This document shows positions 63,546 to 64,000 of a DNA stretch of 64,000 nt, piece after piece. A program made the translations under genes and the position numbers. Within the stretch, counting starts at the first letter, position 1. Each line of letters opens with the position of its first letter. The notes under the pieces are model-generated. The model ran no database searches. It had not been told where the DNA came from and saw only the letters and a list, made by a program, of their open reading frames with translations. Origin of the DNA: Sandarakinorhabdus limnophila DSM 17366 (GTDB lineage Bacteria > Pseudomonadota > Alphaproteobacteria > Sphingomonadales > Sphingomonadaceae); assembly GCF_000420765.1 (NCBI RefSeq), contig NZ_ATVO01000006.1, positions 248,001 to 312,000 of the forward strand. The letters are read 5' to 3'.

Positions 63546-64000
63546 GTATGCAGATGATCACCAATGCGCGTATCGTTACAGCGGAAGCCGTCGTCCATGG
63601 CTCGGTCATCATCGAAAACGGCATCATTCAAGAAATAAAAGAAGGTGATTTTTCAAGTGTAGGCCTTGATGTTGATGGTGACTTTGTAACGCCTGGTATT
63701 GTCGATATGCATACCGACAATCTGGAGCGCCATTTCTTTCCGCGCCCGAATATTGACTGGGATCCGGTGTCCGCCGCCATCGCTCACGATGGCGTCTGCA
63801 TCGCCAGCGGCGTCACCACCGTGTTCGACAGCTTTTCCCTGGGGTCGTGGAACAAGAGTGAAGCGCGCGGGTTGACCAATCTGCGCCGACTGTTGGGCGG
63901 CGTGGACACGGCACGGGCGTCTGGCGCGCTGCGTGCCGACCATTTCGTGCATTGGCGCTGCGAGCTGCCCGCCCCGCATCTGCCGGAGTTGGTCGACGAA
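63542..64000 (+). CDS. phnM: PhnM (copy 2), cut by the window end
   Basis: The ATG at 63542 overlaps the phnF stop (ATGA), and the frame stays open to the last base (153 codons). 'GIVDMHTDNLERHFFPRPNI' and 'AHDGVCIASGVTTVFDSFSL' match PhnM and align with copy 1 at 56858-57982, whose equivalents are VDIHTDNLEKH and AHDGQCAAAGITTV. The N-terminus ('MITNARIVTAEAVVHGSVII') is the beta-sandwich of amidohydrolases. The sequence differs from copy 1 enough to be an old paralogue or separately acquired gene. Another function of the amidohydrolase family cannot be excluded. Confidence 0.88.
   Translation, partial: MSMQMITNARIVTAEAVVHGSVIIENGIIQEIKEGDFSSVGLDVDGDFVTPGIVDMHTDNLERHFFPRPNIDWDPVSAAIAHDGVCIASGVTTVFDSFSLGSWNKSEARGLTNLRRLLGGVDTARASGALRADHFVHWRCELPAPHLPELVDE

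Overview
The window looks like a high-GC alphaproteobacterial chromosome, most likely from the order Sphingomonadales. This is an inference from gene content: many TonB-dependent receptors with an 'EIVVTA' TonB-box-like N-terminus, CobS/CobT aerobic cobaltochelatase genes, and GlcDEF. No rRNA or other phylogenetic marker is present. Three tRNA genes are intact: Thr-TGT, Leu-GAG and Arg-ACG.

Layout. 0-4 kb: an operon with the end of a hydantoinase A gene, an exported SRPBCC protein, hydantoinase B and a class III CoA-transferase. 4-11 kb: a GDT1-type cation transporter, an exported retropepsin-like protease, cobT-cobS-J-domain protein, bolA and an exported aspartoacylase-like peptidase, then tRNA-Thr. 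11-13 kb: a scar with an IS630 transposase remnant, a Tat-exported beta-carbonic anhydrase and a long inverted repeat. 13-25.5 kb: two paralogous pairs of TonB-dependent receptor plus exported PTP-like phosphatase. Between the pairs lie an acyl-CoA dehydrogenase, tRNA-Leu and a small phosphonate set (DUF5690 transporter, TIGR03364-type FAD oxidase, PhnX, HD oxygenase). 26-30 kb: glcDEF. 30-34 kb: a copper operon (glutaredoxin/MauE fusion, CopA, CopB) divergent from a CueR-like regulator, with a textbook MerR-type operator between them. 34-41.5 kb: two uncharacterised genes, then a minus-strand operon of type III polyketide synthase, methyltransferase, FAD oxidoreductase and siroheme synthase, a P1 peptidase and a lipoprotein. 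41.5-44.4 kb: a lower-GC patch beside tRNA-Arg, holding a 3' fragment of a tRNA-Leu(TAA) gene, a Sel1-repeat/trypsin-like protease and a Rap1a/Tai-like small protein. 44.5-64 kb: a phosphorus-scavenging locus.

The last 20 kb reads as one functional unit. A secreted purple acid phosphatase and a large TonB receptor lie beside a phosphonate ABC transporter with two tandem binding lipoproteins, two permeases and one ATPase. These are followed by a hexapeptide acetyltransferase, phnN, and, on the opposite strand, phnGHIJKLM plus a 2H phosphoesterase, so the C-P lyase core is complete. A PhnF regulator and a second phnM, cut by the window end, diverge from phnG. Together with the PhnX set at 18-22 kb, the window encodes two independent ways to break C-P bonds and three receptor/phosphatase pairs. 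I read this as a phosphorus-acquisition region, possibly for marine or oligotrophic life; that reading is inference.

The most noteworthy points are the duplicated receptor/PTP-phosphatase pairs bracketing the PhnX module, the duplicated phnD and phnM genes, the type III PKS operon that runs into a siroheme synthase gene, the CueR-like sensor on a mer-like operator, and the tRNA-Leu fragment marking a probable island remnant. I saw no CRISPR array, no riboswitch I could defend, and no complete insertion sequence.
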